21,640 bases of DNA, from contig JAQGFW010001085.1 of the NCBI GenBank assembly GCA_030463445.1, positions 1-21,640 on the forward strand, in the 5' to 3' direction. The notes below the pieces were generated by a model, which was not told the DNA's origin, did no database searches, and was given only the letters and a program-made list of their open reading frames with translations. Positions 19,616 through 21,640 of this stretch are shown piece by piece; within the stretch, counting starts at the first letter, position 1, and each line of letters starts with the position of its first letter. The position numbers and the translations under genes are program-made. This DNA is from Euplotes aediculatus (taxonomy: Eukaryota > Ciliophora > Spirotrichea > Euplotida > Euplotidae).

Positions 19616-21636
19616 ATTGAAAATAATGAACTATGCCAACTTTTATCATCATTTTTATTTCTGTAAAATACTTACCATCTCATCTGAATGTTGAGCAACT
19701 TTTATTTATTCCTCTTACTATAAAATGAGATTTTGTTTATCTATTCCATTACCTAATCCTAAAAATTGGTGTAAAGTAAGTTAATCGCTCATTTTCATTT
19801 TCCTTATTATCTTTGGTTAAATTTTATATTCAAATTGGACTAAAATTAATTTCCGTAAAGAAGTCAAAGTTATTTTATAAATTTATTATATTAATATAAG
19901 CATCTTAATCCATATTAACAAAAACATTCTTATAGATTCAGGAAATTAGATTTAATGCATATTAAAAACTTTCCAATTACTCTAGTTGCAAAGGGAATCA
20001 GCCAGTTTTGTAAAAATCATCAGAGTCCAGATAACAATAGTACAGCTTTACATTTTGTTAGATCAATTTATTTTCAGAGGTTTTAATATTAATTTTCTCA
20101 TAGTTTTCTTTCATAGTTATAAAAGTTCAGATATTAAGAAATTTATAACTTAATCTCTTTATAATTCTAGGTTGTCGAGCTTTATTAGCATAATTGGGAT
20201 TTGCGTTTAGCTACAAATAAAGAAAATTACATTTTAATTTTTCTTATTAAAATCTTCACAGCTTTTTATTGTTGTTGACAGATTTATTCCTATTAAATTA
20301 GAACTCATAAATGATAAATTTTTAGACAAATCAGAAATATAATTAATTTTAATTGAGATATAACCATATATTCATAATATATTAATTTATCCAATCTAAA
20401 ACCAATTTTTAGAGTATTTTTAATAAGATTTTTGTGCATCTTCAGGTATCACTTTGAATAATTACCATTAAAAATTTTTGAAAAAATAATTTTTAACTAA
20501 AAATATAAAAACTTCTGATTTTATCCTCTCTCAGTCAATTATTTAGATTTTATCATAGTATACGAAAATAAGATAGATATATCTTTTCGAGATTAAAAAC
20601 TCTATGTTTTGAATCTCCTTTTATGCATTGTTTTACTATTATATTATTTTGGTTAAGACTAGGCTAAATTTTAGTTGATAATGCAGTTGCTAACTATTTA
20701 TCTACAGAGAAACTTAAATTCAAAATTAAAACAAAAGTACTCATCATTGAAGGTAAACATTTCTTTTTATGGTTACTAAACTTAATATACAGAGTTTAAA
20801 AGCAATACGGATAAGAAAAAATTCAAAATATGCCAAGATAAAGCAGAGAAATTCTGTTTAGCCGAAGTTTATTCATACATCTTGTATTCTGCTTTGGAGT
20901 ATGAAATGGTGACGTAAGTGCTTAAGTTTAGATTGTATTATCATTATTTTTACATAGATTGGAAGAACTCAGAAAAAGAGAATTTGAGCAGGCTATAGTT
21001 GTAATAATTGATGTTTGATACTTTAAATCTGAAGAATTAATGCCGTATCTTCATCCAAGAATGCTATTAATTCTCAAATCTAAATCATCAAGTCAATCAA
21101 ATAAAAGCAAGAAAAAGAGCAAATACAAGAAATCTAGTGAAAGCGATAATGAAAGCAATAGTGAAAGTGATAATGAAAGCGATAGTGAAAGTGATAATGA
21201 AAGCGATAGTGAAAGTAATCAAATTAATATTGATAAAATTCTTGTTTTTATTCATATATTAACGTACAATCTTAATTTGGATTGCTGTAGTTTTAATATG
21301 AATAAATCTAAATAAAAAACTTGAAATTTGTGGAGATATTAACAAATCTTTTCTGCAGTTTCCTTTATATTCTCCTTCAGTTGTAACCCTGATGTAGGTA
21401 GCGATGAAGCAGCAAAAAAGAGAAAATCAAAAAGAAAATCGCACGATAGCGATGAAAGTGGAAAGAGAACAAAAGAAAATAAGAAGAATAGAAATGATAG
21501 TAAAAATAGCGAGGAGGATGAAAGTGAAGAGGAAGACAGCGAAGAGGAACACAGAAACAGAGATGCCAAAAAGAAGAAGAGGAATGACACAGAATCTGAT
21601 TAAAATCATGATCTCAATATTTTATTGATGTTTTGA
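19616..21636 (+). CDS. Gene with Ser/Asp/Glu/Lys-rich C-terminal tail, unknown function
   Basis: Firm exons are 19616–19768, 19936–20079, 20675–20752, 20793–20913, 20958–21263 and 21381–21636, with UGA stop at 21634–21636. A possible ATG is at 19626. The part between 20080 and 20674 must hold at least one more exon (perhaps near 20171), which I could not join. Segments include CKILTISSECWATFIYSSYY, ITLVAKGISQFCKNHQSPDN, CQDKAEKFCLAEVYSYILYS and VVIIDVWYFKSEELMPYLHP (Trp as UGA, 21016–21018). The tail has repeated SESDNESD units, then a mix of KRK and EEDSEEE runs ending RNDTESDQ. Such tails are common in nuclear proteins. The first exon loosely recalls a cyclin helix, which I do not rely on. 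A 117-bp intron (21264–21380) splits the tail. Confidence 0.65.
21133..21216 (+). repeat. Coding microrepeat for Ser/Glu/Asp/Asn
   Basis: A run of GAAAGCGATAATGAAAGC-like units (period 9 and 18 nt) lies in the exon 20958–21263. It encodes alternating SES, DNES and DSES units. The copies differ mainly by AGC/AGT exchange, which suggests slippage followed by synonymous drift. Confidence 0.8.
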
Positions 21637-21640
21637 ATAA

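Noticed and set aside
21339-21590. Minus-strand Ser/Phe/Leu-rich frame that looks like a membrane protein
   Set aside because: It is the antisense of the acidic and basic tail in the exon 21381–21636.

Overview
The window reads as nuclear DNA of a ciliate that has reassigned all three stop codons. It is very AT-rich, and no long reading frame exists under the standard code. If UAA/UAG are read as Gln and UGA as Trp, with UGA also serving as the real terminator, and GT–AG introns are removed, long multi-exon frames appear whose intron phases agree from exon to exon. This is the code known from karyorelictids (Loxodes and relatives); Condylostoma, a heterotrich, is the near alternative. The clearest cases are the gene at 8812–9906 (four exons, exactly 315 codons) and the gene at 18942–19344 (two exons, 116 codons). 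In the nine genes whose 3' end I can place, the terminator chosen is always UGA.

Layout by region (+ is the given strand): 240–2760 (+), a gene with a charged, disordered N-terminus and a possible cyclin-like fold; 2829–3878 (+), an unknown 306-aa protein; about 4430–4711 (-), an isolated exon; 5007–6880 (+), an unknown 265-aa protein; about 7020–8205 (-), a GC-richer gene with a Myb/SANT-like helix; 8812–9906 (+), an unknown 315-aa protein; 10261–12626 (+), an unknown protein of about 401 aa; 13577–13959 (-), the 3' part of a gene; 14127–18284 (+), a gene of about 16 exons; 18942–19344 (+), a 116-aa protein; 19616–21636 (+), a gene ending in a Ser/Asp/Glu/Lys-rich tail. Genes lie on both strands. 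Many neighbours are 70–650 bp apart, while some introns exceed 700 bp.

Limits: with all three stops readable as sense, every frame is open, so openness proves nothing. I chose frames by intron phase, by GC content per codon position (position 1 highest, position 3 lowest) and by total length divisible by three. Most products match no family I can name, and the two domain suggestions (cyclin-like, Myb-like) are tentative. I saw no rRNA, tRNA, CRISPR, telomere or recognisable complete transposon. The genes do not form an evident pathway.
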